This document shows positions 1-7,476 of a stretch of DNA of 34,350 nucleotides, piece after piece. Position 1 is the stretch's first letter. The number at the start of each line of letters is the position of its first letter. Under the pieces are notes generated by a model. It made no database searches. It was not told the DNA's origin and saw only the letters and a list, made by a program, of their open reading frames with translations. The stretch comes from a virus. The translations under genes and the position numbers were made by a program. The stretch spans positions 1-34,350 of IMG/VR virus record IMGVR_UViG_3300010883_000182; one strand, 5' to 3'.

Positions 1-123
1 CGCACAAATCAGCGCCCTCTATTTCGACGTGGACACGGCGGTCTACCACGACTTCCCCCTGCTCTTCGCCGACTTCCAGCTCTTCGACGTGCGCGACTGC
101 CTGCTGGCGGCGCGCTTCCTCTA
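1..123. repeat. Left copy of 123-bp terminal direct repeat
   Basis: These bases are identical to the last 123 bases of the window. The reading frame of the gene running off the right end (33374 onward) continues without interruption through this copy. It therefore marks the overlap of a circular assembly or a true short terminal redundancy. The unit length is 34,227 bp. Confidence 0.95.
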
Positions 124-202
124 CGAGAATGGCGGTTGGGGGCATTGGCAGGCCTGGGTGGTCAACAAGAACGGGCAAGTACGCGTAGAGGTGACGGAAT
201 GA
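1..202 (+). CDS. 3' end of membrane-anchored lysozyme-like protein (continues from 33374-34350)
   Basis: This is the C-terminal part of the gene that starts at 33374 and crosses the circle junction. Codons begin at base 2 and the stop is TGA at 200-202. The visible residues include an aromatic-rich ending with GGWGHWQAW, which resembles the end of transglycosylase/lysozyme-like domains where a Gly-Gly-Trp-Gly-x-Trp motif closes the fold. The stop overlaps the next start as ATGA. See the entry at 33374 for the whole protein, 351 residues on the circle. Confidence 0.8.
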   Translation, partial: AQISALYFDVDTAVYHDFPLLFADFQLFDVRDCLLAARFLYENGGWGHWQAWVVNKNGQVRVEVTE

Positions 203-390
203 AGAACACGCGGCCCTGCGTCGCCTGCGCGGACCCCACGTTCGTCCTCGCGCAGCATGACATCGCCCCCGACCTCCACCCCCTCTGCCGGGACCACTTC
301 AGCCGGACCCTCAACGGCCAGCTCGCCGCCAAGAATCGACAGATCGAGTCCCTGAAGGAAGCGCTCGACGAGTGCATGGGGGGGCGCTGA
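199..390 (+). CDS. Small zinc-finger-like protein, unknown function
   Basis: This encodes 63 residues. The ATG overlaps the preceding stop (ATGA), which decides the start over an in-frame ATG at 136 lying inside the previous gene. It has CVAC near residue 7 and an LCRDH segment near residue 35, a Cys/His spacing that could bind one zinc ion, followed by a charged, probably helical tail. It is translationally coupled to both neighbours. No family is recognised; such small Cys pairs are common in phage accessory proteins. Confidence 0.7.
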   Translation: MKNTRPCVACADPTFVLAQHDIAPDLHPLCRDHFSRTLNGQLAAKNRQIESLKEALDECMGGR

Positions 391-590
391 TGACCTGCCC
401 TCGCTGCCAGGGCGCGACGATGCTGCGCGACGGCGATGACGGCACGGACCGCGCCTGCCTGACCTGCGGCCACGTCGTCTACAGCGGCCCCACCGTCACC
501 CGCGCCGAGGCCGAAACGGAGATCGGCCCCTACCATGCCGACGGCAAGCGCCGGCACCGCCGCCCCGGACGCAGCGGCCTCAAATTGTGA
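390..590 (+). CDS. Small zinc-ribbon protein
   Basis: This encodes 66 residues. The start ATG at 390 shares its A with the stop of the gene before (TGATG). Two CxxC knuckles, CPRC near residue 3 and CLTC near residue 24, give a classic zinc-ribbon spacing. The C-terminus is basic (KRRHRRPGR), which suits nucleic-acid contact. An in-frame ATG at 372 is possible but lies inside the previous gene and has no better ribosome site. The specific role is unknown. Confidence 0.7.
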   Translation: MTCPRCQGATMLRDGDDGTDRACLTCGHVVYSGPTVTRAEAETEIGPYHADGKRRHRRPGRSGLKL

Positions 591-612
591 ACCCGCGTAC
601 CCCTGTTAGCCT
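585..612 (+). promoter_or_regulatory. Possible sigma-70-like promoter
   Basis: TTGTGA at 585-590 and TAGCCT at 607-612 are separated by 16 bases, upstream of the ParB-like gene. The match is only partial. An alternative -10-like TAGACT lies at 689-694 within a GGGGCTAGACT string that recurs at 24136-24146, but it has no visible -35. Confidence 0.25.
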
Positions 613-643
613 TCCCTTGGCTGTGAGGCCAGTGTCGGCACGG

Positions 644-674
644 CAGCGCCGCTCTTTCGGGGGCGGCGTCGCTG
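644..674 (+). promoter_or_regulatory. Leader hairpin before the packaging genes
   Basis: CAGCGCCGC (644-652) can pair with GCGGCGTCGCTG (663-674) allowing a small bulge, with a loop of about ten bases. No T-run follows, so termination is doubtful. A CCCCTAGGGG palindrome follows at 679-688. The 127-base gap between 590 and 718 holds nothing else recognisable. Confidence 0.35.
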
Positions 675-717
675 TCTCCCCTAGGGGCTAGACTGACCCC
701 TACGGAGACCATCGACG

Positions 718-1179
718 ATGTCGCAAACGCTACCCGCGCCTATCTGGCAGAACCGCATCACCGGCCACCGCGAGGCCGACCCCGCAACCCTCGCGCCCAA
801 CGGATCGAATTGGCGACGCCACCCCAAACGCCAACAGGAGGCCCTCAGCGCCGCCCTGGAGCGCGTCGGCGTCGTCCAGACGGTGATCTACAACGTCCGC
901 ACCCAGCGCCTCGTGGACGGCCACCTGCGCGTCGAGCTGGCGCTGGCGCAGGGCGTGACGACCATCCCCGTCACCGATGTCGACCTGGCGGAGGAGGACG
1001 AGGCGATCGTGCTGGCGTCCCTGGACCCCCTGGCAGCGATGGCGGAGATGGACACGATCGCGCTGACCACGCTGCTACAAGACATCACGGACCGCGACGG
1101 GATCGATGATCTGTTGGCGAGCGTGAGCAGCCACGCCGGCATCGACCCCCCGGAGGCGCGCGCCGTGCTCGAACTATGA
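718..1179 (+). CDS. ParB-like (ParB/sulfiredoxin-fold) protein
   Basis: This encodes 153 residues. Seen: NWRRHP near residue 32, a helix with RQQEALSAAL, then the VDGHLRVELA segment near residue 66 and IPVTDVDL near residue 82. These are the usual marks of the ParB/Srx-like domain. In phages and mobile elements the domain often sits at the N-terminus of DNA-modification methylases or next to them. Here a methyltransferase lies two genes downstream (1705-3225), so a role with DNA modification is inferred. Residues after about 95 are helical and acidic without a known domain. A spontaneous nuclease or NTPase activity cannot be judged from sequence. Confidence 0.82.
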   Translation: MSQTLPAPIWQNRITGHREADPATLAPNGSNWRRHPKRQQEALSAALERVGVVQTVIYNVRTQRLVDGHLRVELALAQGVTTIPVTDVDLAEEDEAIVLASLDPLAAMAEMDTIALTTLLQDITDRDGIDDLLASVSSHAGIDPPEARAVLEL

Positions 1180-1261
1180 GCGCGTCGTATGTTTTGACGA
1201 GGGGGTGCGGAAAACGCGCTCAGCGCCGCCTGAGTGCGTCTGGGACGGACACGACGGATAA

Positions 1262-1705
1262 ATGACGACTCCCGCGAAGAAGACCCCCGCGAAGAACCGC
1301 ACGAAGCGCGTCCCGCCCCGCAAGGGCCGCGCCCAGACGGACGCCCCCGTCGTCCGATGGCAGGCCGCCTGGATGGCCGCCTATGCCGCCGGCGGCAATA
1401 TCACCGCCGCCTGCCGCGCCGCCGGCGTCCCCCGCTCCACGTACATTCACGCCCATCAGGACCACGCCGCCTTCCGCGACCGCCAGGAGGAGGCCTTCGA
1501 GGAATACCTCGACAGCATCGAGGCCGAGGTGACGCGCATGGCCCGCGCCGGCGGCGCCCCCTCGCAGCTCGCCGCCGCCCTCCGCATCCTCGGCCGCAAG
1601 CGCCCGGACTGGCTGCCGCCCAAGCCCAGCGTCGTCGGCATCGACACGACCCCGCTCATCTTCCGCCTCGACCTGGGAACGCCGCTGCTGCAACTGGAGG
1701 AGTGA
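1262..1705 (+). CDS. Putative small terminase subunit (TerS-like HTH protein)
   Basis: This encodes 147 residues. After a Lys/Arg-rich N-terminus comes a helix-turn-helix region: AYAAGGNITAACRAAGVPRST at about residues 40-60. That is the pattern of small-terminase and terminase-associated HTH proteins, in which alternating helices recognise the packaging site. An acidic helix (EEAFEEYLDSIEAEV) follows and may oligomerise. The position, just ahead of the large terminase and separated from it only by the methyltransferase and a small insertion, supports the call. No strong Shine-Dalgarno is visible (GACGGATAA before ATG). The gene ends in TGATG overlap with the methyltransferase. Confidence 0.7.
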   Translation: MTTPAKKTPAKNRTKRVPPRKGRAQTDAPVVRWQAAWMAAYAAGGNITAACRAAGVPRSTYIHAHQDHAAFRDRQEEAFEEYLDSIEAEVTRMARAGGAPSQLAAALRILGRKRPDWLPPKPSVVGIDTTPLIFRLDLGTPLLQLEE

Positions 1706-3225
1706 TGCGCATCCTCCAGGCCGACGCCCGCGACATCCCCCTCGCCGACGCCAGCATCGACGCGATCGTCTGCGACCCGCCCTATGAGCTCGGATTCATG
1801 GGCAAGGGGTGGGACAGCGCCGGCGTTGCGTTCAACCCGGCGACGTGGGCGGAGGCGCTCCGCGTTGCGAAGCCGGGCGCGCACCTGCTCGCCTTCGGCG
1901 GGACGCGGACCTATCACCGGCTCGCCGTCGCGATCGAGGATGCCGGGTGGGAGATCCGCGATTGCCTGATGTGGCTCTACGGGTCGGGCTTCCCGAAGTC
2001 GCTCGACGTGGGGAAGGCGATCGACCGGGCACGCTACGACCGCGAACAGATCCTCAGGGTGACGCGCTGGATCAATGCGGCGTTCAAGGCGGCGGGCGTG
2101 AGCTATCGCACGGCGTTAGGGGCGTTCGGGTTCAATGAGGGTAGCGGGCAGATCGGGCACTGGACAGCGCTCACGATAGGAGCGCAGCCCGCCGTTCCGA
2201 CCCTCGATCAGATACCGACGCTCCTCGCCGTCCTGGGCGACCCGGACGTGCCGCCCGAGATCGCGGATCTGATCTGGACGCTCAACGGGCGCAAGGGGCA
2301 GCCGGGGGAGAACTGGGCGAAGCGGGAGAAGGTGGGGGAGTCCACGAATCAGATACACCTCGCGAACCTCGGGGACGCCGGGTACGCGGAACGCTGGGAC
2401 ATCACCGAGCCCGCGACTGACGCCGCGCGCCAGTGGGACGGATTCGGCACGGCGCTGAAGCCCGCATGGGAAATAATCATCCTCGCCCGCAAGCCCCTAA
2501 CGGGCACCGTCGCCCAGAACGTGCAAGCGCACGGGACGGGGGCGCTCAACATCGACGGGTCGCGGATTGGGAGTGAGAGCACCCGGCGCGATACTGGCGA
2601 AGTCGGCATCTGGGGGCACGCTGGACGTATTGAGGGGGGGTCAGAGGCGGGTCGCTGGCCCGCGAACCTCCTCCTCGACGAAGCGGCGGCGGCACGGCTG
2701 GACGCGGAGGCGGGGGAGCGGATTGTCAACACGCCGGGACAACTGACAGTTGATCCCGGTTTCGGAAGCGGATACGCGCCGCGTGTCCCGTATGGCTACG
2801 GCGACCGCGGCGGCCCCTCGCGATTCTTCTACACCGCGAAGGCGAGCCGGACGGAGCGCGAGGCGGGGCTCCTGGGCCTGGTGCCGTGCGCGGCCTGCGC
2901 CGGCCTCGACTCGGAGTCTCACCCGGACAAGGCCGGCACCGAGACCGTGAGGTGTCGCCGAAACGATCACCCCACCGTGAAGCCCATCGACCTCATGCGC
3001 TACCTCTGCACCCTGATCACGCCGCCCGGCGGGCTCATCCTCGATCCGTTCATGGGGTCCGGCTCGACGGGCATGGCGGCGCTGGATGCGGGCTTCCGAT
3101 TCGTCGGCATTGACCAGGACCCCCACTACGTGGAGATCGCGCAGTCACGCATCGCGCGCCGTCACCTGCTCACCCCGGAGACCAGAGAGCCCACCCCAGA
3201 GACGGCACAAGGGGCGCTGTTCTGA
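1705..3225 (+). CDS. Site-specific DNA methyltransferase, beta-type motif order (N6-adenine or N4-cytosine)
   Basis: This encodes 506 residues. DPPY at residues 24-27 (motif IV, catalytic) precedes DPFMGSGSTG at about 447-456 (motif I, AdoMet binding), the order of beta-class amino-methyltransferases. HPTVKPIDLMRYL at about 422-434 precedes motif I as expected. A CAAC pair near residue 393 may bind zinc. The middle third is the likely target-recognition region. The ATG shares a base with the TerS stop (TGATG), and the stop overlaps the next ATG likewise. A longer in-frame reading upstream runs through TerS in another frame and is not credible. Lying between terminase genes, it probably marks phage DNA against host restriction. 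The target site is unknown. Confidence 0.9.
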   Translation: MRILQADARDIPLADASIDAIVCDPPYELGFMGKGWDSAGVAFNPATWAEALRVAKPGAHLLAFGGTRTYHRLAVAIEDAGWEIRDCLMWLYGSGFPKSLDVGKAIDRARYDREQILRVTRWINAAFKAAGVSYRTALGAFGFNEGSGQIGHWTALTIGAQPAVPTLDQIPTLLAVLGDPDVPPEIADLIWTLNGRKGQPGENWAKREKVGESTNQIHLANLGDAGYAERWDITEPATDAARQWDGFGTALKPAWEIIILARKPLTGTVAQNVQAHGTGALNIDGSRIGSESTRRDTGEVGIWGHAGRIEGGSEAGRWPANLLLDEAAAARLDAEAGERIVNTPGQLTVDPGFGSGYAPRVPYGYGDRGGPSRFFYTAKASRTEREAGLLGLVPCAACAGLDSESHPDKAGTETVRCRRNDHPTVKPIDLMRYLCTLITPPGGLILDPFMGSGSTGMAALDAGFRFVGIDQDPHYVEIAQSRIARRHLLTPETREPTPETAQGALF

Positions 3226-3317
3226 TGGCCGCAACCGGGGCGACGCAAAACGCCCCCCTCGAGCGCGCCCTCCAATACCAGCGCCCCTACGTCTACCCCA
3301 AGCAGCGCGACAAATAG
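3225..3317 (+). pseudogene. Truncated duplicate of the large-terminase 5' end
   Basis: This is a 30-codon reading frame starting in TGATG overlap with the methyltransferase and ending at TAG 3315-3317. Residues 13-29 are ERALQYQRPYVYPKQRD, identical to residues 7-23 of the terL start at 3714. Across those 17 codons the two copies differ at eight positions, all silent third bases (3261-3311 against 3732-3782). The similarity stops right after the Asp codon. It sits where terL would be expected to begin, so it is best read as the displaced original start of terL. It may still be translated as a short peptide. Confidence 0.85.
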
Positions 3318-3344
3318 CGTCAAATACCGCCAGCGCCTCCCCAG

Positions 3345-3360
3345 GCGCCCTGTTGGGCGC
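3345..3360 (+). promoter_or_regulatory. Hairpin in the insert within terL
   Basis: GCGCCC and GGGCGC form a perfect 6-bp stem with loop TGTT. Nearby AGCGCC and CCCC/GGGG segments could make alternative pairings. No T-run follows, so it is not an obvious terminator. It lies between the truncated terL copy and the HTH gene and might control the latter. Confidence 0.4.
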
Positions 3361-3419
3361 TACCGTGGGGCCAAGGGCGCAGACCAGCAAGGCCGCCCAC
3401 CCACAAAGGAGTGATTGCA

Positions 3420-3650
3420 GTGAATCTGCCCCCCGCCCCGCAACGAGTCGTCTCGATGAAGCAACTCCTACTCACGCCCGCCGAGGTCAGCGCCGCCACC
3501 AGCCTTGGCCCCACGACGATCAAGGCGCTGATGGTGAGCGGGGAGATCGAATCGATCACCATCGGCACGGCGCGGCGCATCCCGGCGGCGGCGCTGGAGA
3601 AGTGGATCGAGCGGAAGCGGGTCGCGGCCCTGGCCCCACCGGAGGAGTAA
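3420..3650 (+). CDS. Excisionase-type helix-turn-helix protein inserted in terL
   Basis: This encodes 76 residues from GTG at 3420, chosen because AAAGGAG (3404-3410) ends nine bases upstream. ATG at 3456 would give 64 residues but lacks a good ribosome site. The sequence LLLTPAEVSAATSLGPTTIK, then VSGEIESITIGTARRIP and ALEKWIERK, is the usual layout of the HTH_17/excisionase family: a MerR-like helix-turn-helix, a short beta wing with Gly-x-x-Arg-Arg, and a final Trp helix. Such proteins bind DNA as regulators or recombination directionality factors. It lies between two copies of the terL start. A regulatory role in late expression or a mobile-element origin is inference. Confidence 0.8.
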   Translation: MNLPPAPQRVVSMKQLLLTPAEVSAATSLGPTTIKALMVSGEIESITIGTARRIPAAALEKWIERKRVAALAPPEE

Positions 3651-3713
3651 GTGGGCCACACCCTTAGAGCAGGCCCAGAACCGCCGCCCGCCGGAGAGGA
3701 GGGAAACAAGTCG

Positions 3714-5120
3714 ATGCCCACGACCGCACCCGAACGCGCGCTCCAGTATCAGCGCCCGTACGTGTATCCGAAGCAGCGCGACGCCATCTTCAACGATGCG
3801 CGCTACGCGCTCGTCGAGGCATCGACTTGACGTAAAGCTAAGTCGGGAAAAACGCATGGGACGCTGCTCTGGCTCGTCGAGCAGGCCATCCTCGACCCCG
3901 ACCCGGTCGGCCACGAGTATTGGTGGGTGGCGCCGATCTTCCCCCAGGCCCTGATCGCCTTCAACCGCCTGCGCTCCGGCCTCAGCGACTGGACGCTCCG
4001 CACCCGCATCCTCGAATCGCCGCCGCAGATCACCCTCCCCAACGGCGCCCGGATCGTCTTCAAGTCCGGGGAGAAGCCCGACGGCCTCTACGGCGAGGAT
4101 GTCTACGCTGCCGTCCTGGACGAGGCGACCCGTATGCGCCCCGCCGTCTGGGCCGCCATCCGCTCGACGCTGACCTACACGCGCGGCCCCATCCGCATCA
4201 TCGGCAACGTCAAGGGCAACCGGAACTGGGTCTACAAGCTGGGCCAGCGCGCGAAGCAGGAGATGGAGGCCGGGAACGACCGCTGGCACTACGCGCGCAT
4301 CACCGCCGTCGACGCCCAGGCGGCCCACGTCCTCGACCCCGCCGAGGTGGAGGACGCCCGCTCGGTGCTGACGACCGAGGACTTCCAAGAGCTCTACATG
4401 GCCGAGCCCGCCTCGACGCTCGGCTTCATCTACGCGCAGTTCAGCCAGCACAACGTCAGCGACGATGCCGTCTTCATCCCCGGTGCTGGCCCCCTGTTCC
4501 TCTTCGGGGACTGGGGCTTCACCGACAACACCGCGATCCTGTTCGCGCAGATGCGCGACGGCCGCCTCTACGTCTTCGACGAGTTGGTCGGGAACGGCGT
4601 CGCCGAGGGCGAGTGGGTGCGCCGCGTCGTCCGCCGCCTGATCGACCTCGACGGCTACGACGGCCCCCCTTGGGAGGAGTGGCTGCGGATCTGGGCCGAC
4701 CAGGCCCGCCCCGCCCACTGGCCGACCGTCTGGCCCGAGGCCGCCATCTGCGACCCCTCCGCCGTGCAGCTCCGGACGACGTTCGCCACCCACGGCATCA
4801 GCGCCTATCTGCCCAAGCGGGTCAAGCACGAAGTGATCGCCGGGCAGCGCAAACTCAACGCCCTCTTCGAGGCCGACGCCGGCAACCGGCGGCTCTTCAT
4901 CCACCCATCGTGCAGCGAGACGATCAACGGCCTGGGGGCCTACGTCGCCAAGCAGCGCGAGGACGGCAGCTTCGAGGAGCGCCCCGACCCCGGCGCCGAG
5001 AATCACACATGGAGCCACCCATGCGACGCGCTGCGGTACGGGGCGTGGGGACTTAGGCGGTTCTTTGACATACAATCCGGCCAAGTCCCAGCGGAGTTGC
5101 CCCCGGAGGATGACGCATGA
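3714..5120 (+). CDS. terL: Large terminase subunit (TerL), interrupted by a stop in Walker A
   Basis: Start ATG 3714 follows AGGAGGG with a ten-base gap. Without the 12-base insert at 3828-3839 the product would be 464 residues. Seen: VEAST then KSGKT (residues 35-43, Walker A once joined), WWVAPIF after it, Walker B AAVLDEATRM near 128-136, and RNase-H-like nuclease aspartates in LFGDWGF, AICDPS and HPCDALRYG. TerL is the motor and nuclease that packages DNA into the prohead. As assembled, TGA at 3828-3830 ends the first part after 38 residues. The frame resumes unchanged, but no start codon lies before the Walker A lysine, and the first usable one (GTG 3927) follows it. Either the gene is broken in this genome or an unusual decoding or processing event joins it. 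The ATGA overlap with the portal is intact. Confidence 0.9.
3828..3839 (+). other. 12-base in-frame insertion with stop codon inside Walker A of terL
   Basis: The codons Ser-Thr before and Lys-Ser-Gly-Lys-Thr after would join into a canonical ASTKSGKT P-loop if TGACGTAAAGCT were absent. The ends can slide by two bases because CT occurs on both sides, giving CTTGACGTAAAG as an equivalent insert. CGACTT (3823-3828) and AAGTCG (3840-3845) form an inverted repeat around it, so the stop lies in a small stem-loop. It is too short for a known self-splicing intron or intein. It may be an excision footprint, a recoding site, a polymorphism or a disabling mutation. Confidence 0.8.
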
Positions 5121-7135
5121 GCATCGCGCCCGCGCCTCGCCGGTCCCCCGTGCGATGGCTCGCCGGCCGCTTCCGCCGCCGCCCCTCGACCCCCGCCCGG
5201 AGCATCGCCGCCGCAGACCTGTTCGACCGCGACGCCCTCGACCGCCGCCACGCCGGCGACCGCCGGGGCACCCGCTCCAACGACGAGATCGCGATGACGC
5301 TGGCCGCCGTCTACGGGGCGGTCCGCTTCCGCAGCGTCGCCATCACGAAGTCCGCCGTCGTCCTGCAACGCCGCCGAGGCGACGACTGGGAGGACGTGAC
5401 CGACGACCACCCCGCCGCGCTGCACAGCCGCCGCGTCAACGCCACGCTGAGCTGGCCCCGCGCGCTGCAACTCGTCGAGGAGCACCGCCTCATCAACGGG
5501 AACGCCTTTTGGGTCAAACGCCGCGACGGCCTCGGCATCGCCGCCGGCTTCGAGGTCTGGCACCCATCCCAGGTCGCCGCCATCCGCGATCCCAACGATC
5601 CGTTCATCGTCGCGCGCTACCGCTTCACCGATCAGCGTGGCGCGACCACGACCGCCGACCCCGAAGACGTGATCCACTTCCGCCACATGCTCAACCCCGC
5701 CGACTGGGTTTGGGGCGTCTCGCCGATCACCGCGATCCGGTTGGAGGCGTCCGCCGCCCTGGAGGCGCAGCGATACAACATCAAGTTCTACGACCAGGGC
5801 GCCCGCGCCAGCCTGACCTACGCGATGGGCGAAGGCGTCGGCGACATGGAGGCGTCGCGCGTCGAGGACGTGATCAACGCCAAGATGGCCGGCACCGACA
5901 ACGCCCACCGCATCCGCGTCCTGCCCGGCGCCATGACGCCGATCATGAACGCGATGTCCCTCGCCGATATGGAGTTCCTGGGCCAGCAGAAGTGGACGCG
6001 CAACGAGACCGCGACCGCCTTCGAGCTCTCGCCGCTGGCGCTGAAGGACTTTGAGAAGGCGACCTACCAGAACGCCGACCAGGCGAACGAGCAGGACTGG
6101 ACCGTCGTCCTCGACCAGCTCCGCGCCACCCTGCGCGAGATCAACGAGCAGTTCATCTGGCCCGAGTTCGGGACGGACCTGCGGCTCTTCGCCGCCGGCA
6201 ACGACATCCCCGCGCTCGAATCGAACATGAAGGACCGCGCCGCCGTCGACCAGATCTACCTCGGCACGGCCAAGGTGACGGTCAACGAACTGCGCGAGCG
6301 CGACGGCCAGGACACCGTCCCCTGGGGCGACACCCCCTGGGTGAGTTCCACCCTCGTCCCCGCCGACCAGCCCCGCACCCCCGCGCCGGCCCCGGCGCCG
6401 CCGCCCACGCAGGCGTCGCTCCGGGGCATCCCGCCGATGCCGGTCACCACCGACGTCCCCGGCCTGCTGACCCAAGAGCGCCTGATCGCGGAGCGCTGGC
6501 GCGGCCGCCTGGGGAACGAGATGCGCGGCATCATTCAGCACCTCGACCGTGAGGCGTCCCGCAGCCTGCGCGTCCTCAGCCCGCAGCACGTCGACACCTA
6601 CGACTGGGCCTGGGAGGCCCGCTACGGCGAACGCGCGATCGAGGAGCTGGCGGAGTTGTTCCGCCTCAGCGCCGCCGCCGCCGCGTTCATCGAAGTCCCG
6701 CTGCTGACCGCCAATATCGCCGCCAACACCTACGCGGCCGAGCGCGCCGGCGAGTTGATCGGCGGCATCACCGACGGCACGCGCCGCAACATCCGCCGCG
6801 CCGTGACCGAGACGATCGAGCAGGGTCGCCCCCTGCGGGAGCTGAAGAATCAGATCCGCGAGATGTACGACTTCTCGGAGAGCCGCGCGGAGTCCATCGC
6901 CCGCACGGAGACGGCCACCGCGCAGGGCCAGGGCACCCGCGCCGCTGCCCTCAGCCAGGGGCGCAACGAGAAGCGCTGGGTGACCGCCGGCGATAACCGC
7001 GTCGACCCGCACTGCTCTGAGAATGCGAGCGTCGGCTGGATCGATGCGCAGGGGGTCTTCCCGACCGGTAAGGACACGATCCCCGACCATCCGCGCTGCC
7101 GCTGCGTCGTGCAGTACCGGACGCGCCGGGACTAG
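5117..7135 (+). CDS. Portal protein fused to Mu F-like head morphogenesis domain
   Basis: This encodes 672 residues. The N-terminal two thirds look like an HK97-type portal: residues about 50-400 with AAVYGAVRFRS, LINGNAFWV, DVIHFRH, GVSPI and the ETATAFELSP/ALKDFEKATYQN helices of the portal wing and stem. A Pro-rich linker lies at about 414-432. The C-terminal part, about 540-672, has ESIARTETATAQ, KRWVTAGDNRVDPHC and DHPRCRCVV, typical of the Mu gpF/SPP1 gp7 minor head family. The portal forms the dodecameric DNA gate; Mu F-like proteins assist head assembly or are ejected. They are usually separate genes, so this is a fusion. The start overlaps terL as ATGA after GGAGG. Confidence 0.9.
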   Translation: MSIAPAPRRSPVRWLAGRFRRRPSTPARSIAAADLFDRDALDRRHAGDRRGTRSNDEIAMTLAAVYGAVRFRSVAITKSAVVLQRRRGDDWEDVTDDHPAALHSRRVNATLSWPRALQLVEEHRLINGNAFWVKRRDGLGIAAGFEVWHPSQVAAIRDPNDPFIVARYRFTDQRGATTTADPEDVIHFRHMLNPADWVWGVSPITAIRLEASAALEAQRYNIKFYDQGARASLTYAMGEGVGDMEASRVEDVINAKMAGTDNAHRIRVLPGAMTPIMNAMSLADMEFLGQQKWTRNETATAFELSPLALKDFEKATYQNADQANEQDWTVVLDQLRATLREINEQFIWPEFGTDLRLFAAGNDIPALESNMKDRAAVDQIYLGTAKVTVNELRERDGQDTVPWGDTPWVSSTLVPADQPRTPAPAPAPPPTQASLRGIPPMPVTTDVPGLLTQERLIAERWRGRLGNEMRGIIQHLDREASRSLRVLSPQHVDTYDWAWEARYGERAIEELAELFRLSAAAAAFIEVPLLTANIAANTYAAERAGELIGGITDGTRRNIRRAVTETIEQGRPLRELKNQIREMYDFSESRAESIARTETATAQGQGTRAAALSQGRNEKRWVTAGDNRVDPHCSENASVGWIDAQGVFPTGKDTIPDHPRCRCVVQYRTRRD

Positions 7136-7161
7136 CCCCTCGCATTCGCCCCTCATCTGTG

Positions 7162-7190
7162 CTACGATAACCGTAGGAAAGAGGGACGAC
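7162..7190 (+). promoter_or_regulatory. Recurrent leader with inverted repeat and Shine-Dalgarno
   Basis: CTACG (7162-7166) and CGTAG (7172-7176) form an inverted repeat that includes a -10-like TACGAT. GGAAAGAGGGACGAC follows directly and ends at the start codon. Very similar arrangements lie before 7477 (+) and on the minus strand before 31236 and 30700. It may combine promoter or operator and ribosome site. Confidence 0.5.
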
Positions 7191-7406
7191 ATGCAGACCA
7201 TCGACACCGCCGCAATCGAGTACGCAAGCAAGGTCGGCGACGTGCTCATCGGCTCCGACGAAGACCTCGACGTTTTCTACAACGCCGACGACGAGCGCCT
7301 CGCGGTTGTGGATCGCGACTCCCAGATGGTGCTTGAGACTCGCCTTCACGTCGGCAGCGAAGAGCACGCGAAAGACATCGCGGGGCGGGCGTTCTTCACG
7401 GTCTAG
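7191..7406 (+). CDS. Small accessory protein, unknown
   Basis: This encodes 71 residues and is acidic. ATG at 7191 follows the recurrent GGAAAGAGGGACGAC leader, which decides the start over an in-frame ATG at 7023 inside the portal gene. No motif or membrane segment is seen; alternating hydrophobic residues (LAVVDRDSQMVLETRLHV) suggest a small beta-containing fold. It opens a block of independent small genes between portal and protease, a usual place for acquired accessory genes. Function not recognised. Confidence 0.65.
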   Translation: MQTIDTAAIEYASKVGDVLIGSDEDLDVFYNADDERLAVVDRDSQMVLETRLHVGSEEHAKDIAGRAFFTV

Positions 7407-7429
7407 CCCGCCCCCCCGCCCCCCACCCC

Positions 7430-7451
7430 ACCCCCGCTACGGAGCGGGGGT
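7430..7451 (+). terminator. GC-rich hairpin, possible weak terminator
   Basis: ACCCCCGCT and AGCGGGGGT pair perfectly around loop ACGG. Only two T bases follow, so intrinsic termination is uncertain. A near-identical hairpin with loop ATGG lies at 7894-7915, also between two accessory genes. The repetition suggests the hairpins travel with the cassettes. Confidence 0.5.
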
Positions 7452-7476
7452 TACGGGATCAGGAAAGAGGGACGAC

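Noticed and set aside
1234-1704. Longer N-terminal extension of the first methyltransferase
   Set aside because: The frame is open but reads as Arg/Pro-rich shadow of the small terminase. The TGATG coupling at 1705 gives the natural start.
3828-3830. TGA read as an amino acid (alternative genetic code)
   Set aside because: Many other genes in the window end at TGA in tight ATGA or TGATG overlaps, so a general recoding of TGA is not supported. Readthrough would also keep four extra residues in the P-loop.
3826-3839. Group I or II intron or intein in terL
   Set aside because: Twelve bases cannot hold a self-splicing element, and the ends do not give the U at the 5' exon together with a final intron G.
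3822-3845. Ribosome bypassing between matched codons at the terL stop, as in T4 gene 60
   Set aside because: The only matched in-frame pair, TCG (3822) to TCG (3843), would delete Thr-Lys and not restore the Walker A motif. ACT to GCT would need a first-base mismatch. It is kept only as a remote option.
3468-5084. A 538-codon open frame on the minus strand across terL
   Set aside because: It is antisense to TerL with clear motifs, has a low-complexity Val/Gly/Asp-rich translation and reflects GC-rich third positions. The similar 748-codon minus frame at 5003-7249 across the portal is rejected for the same reason.
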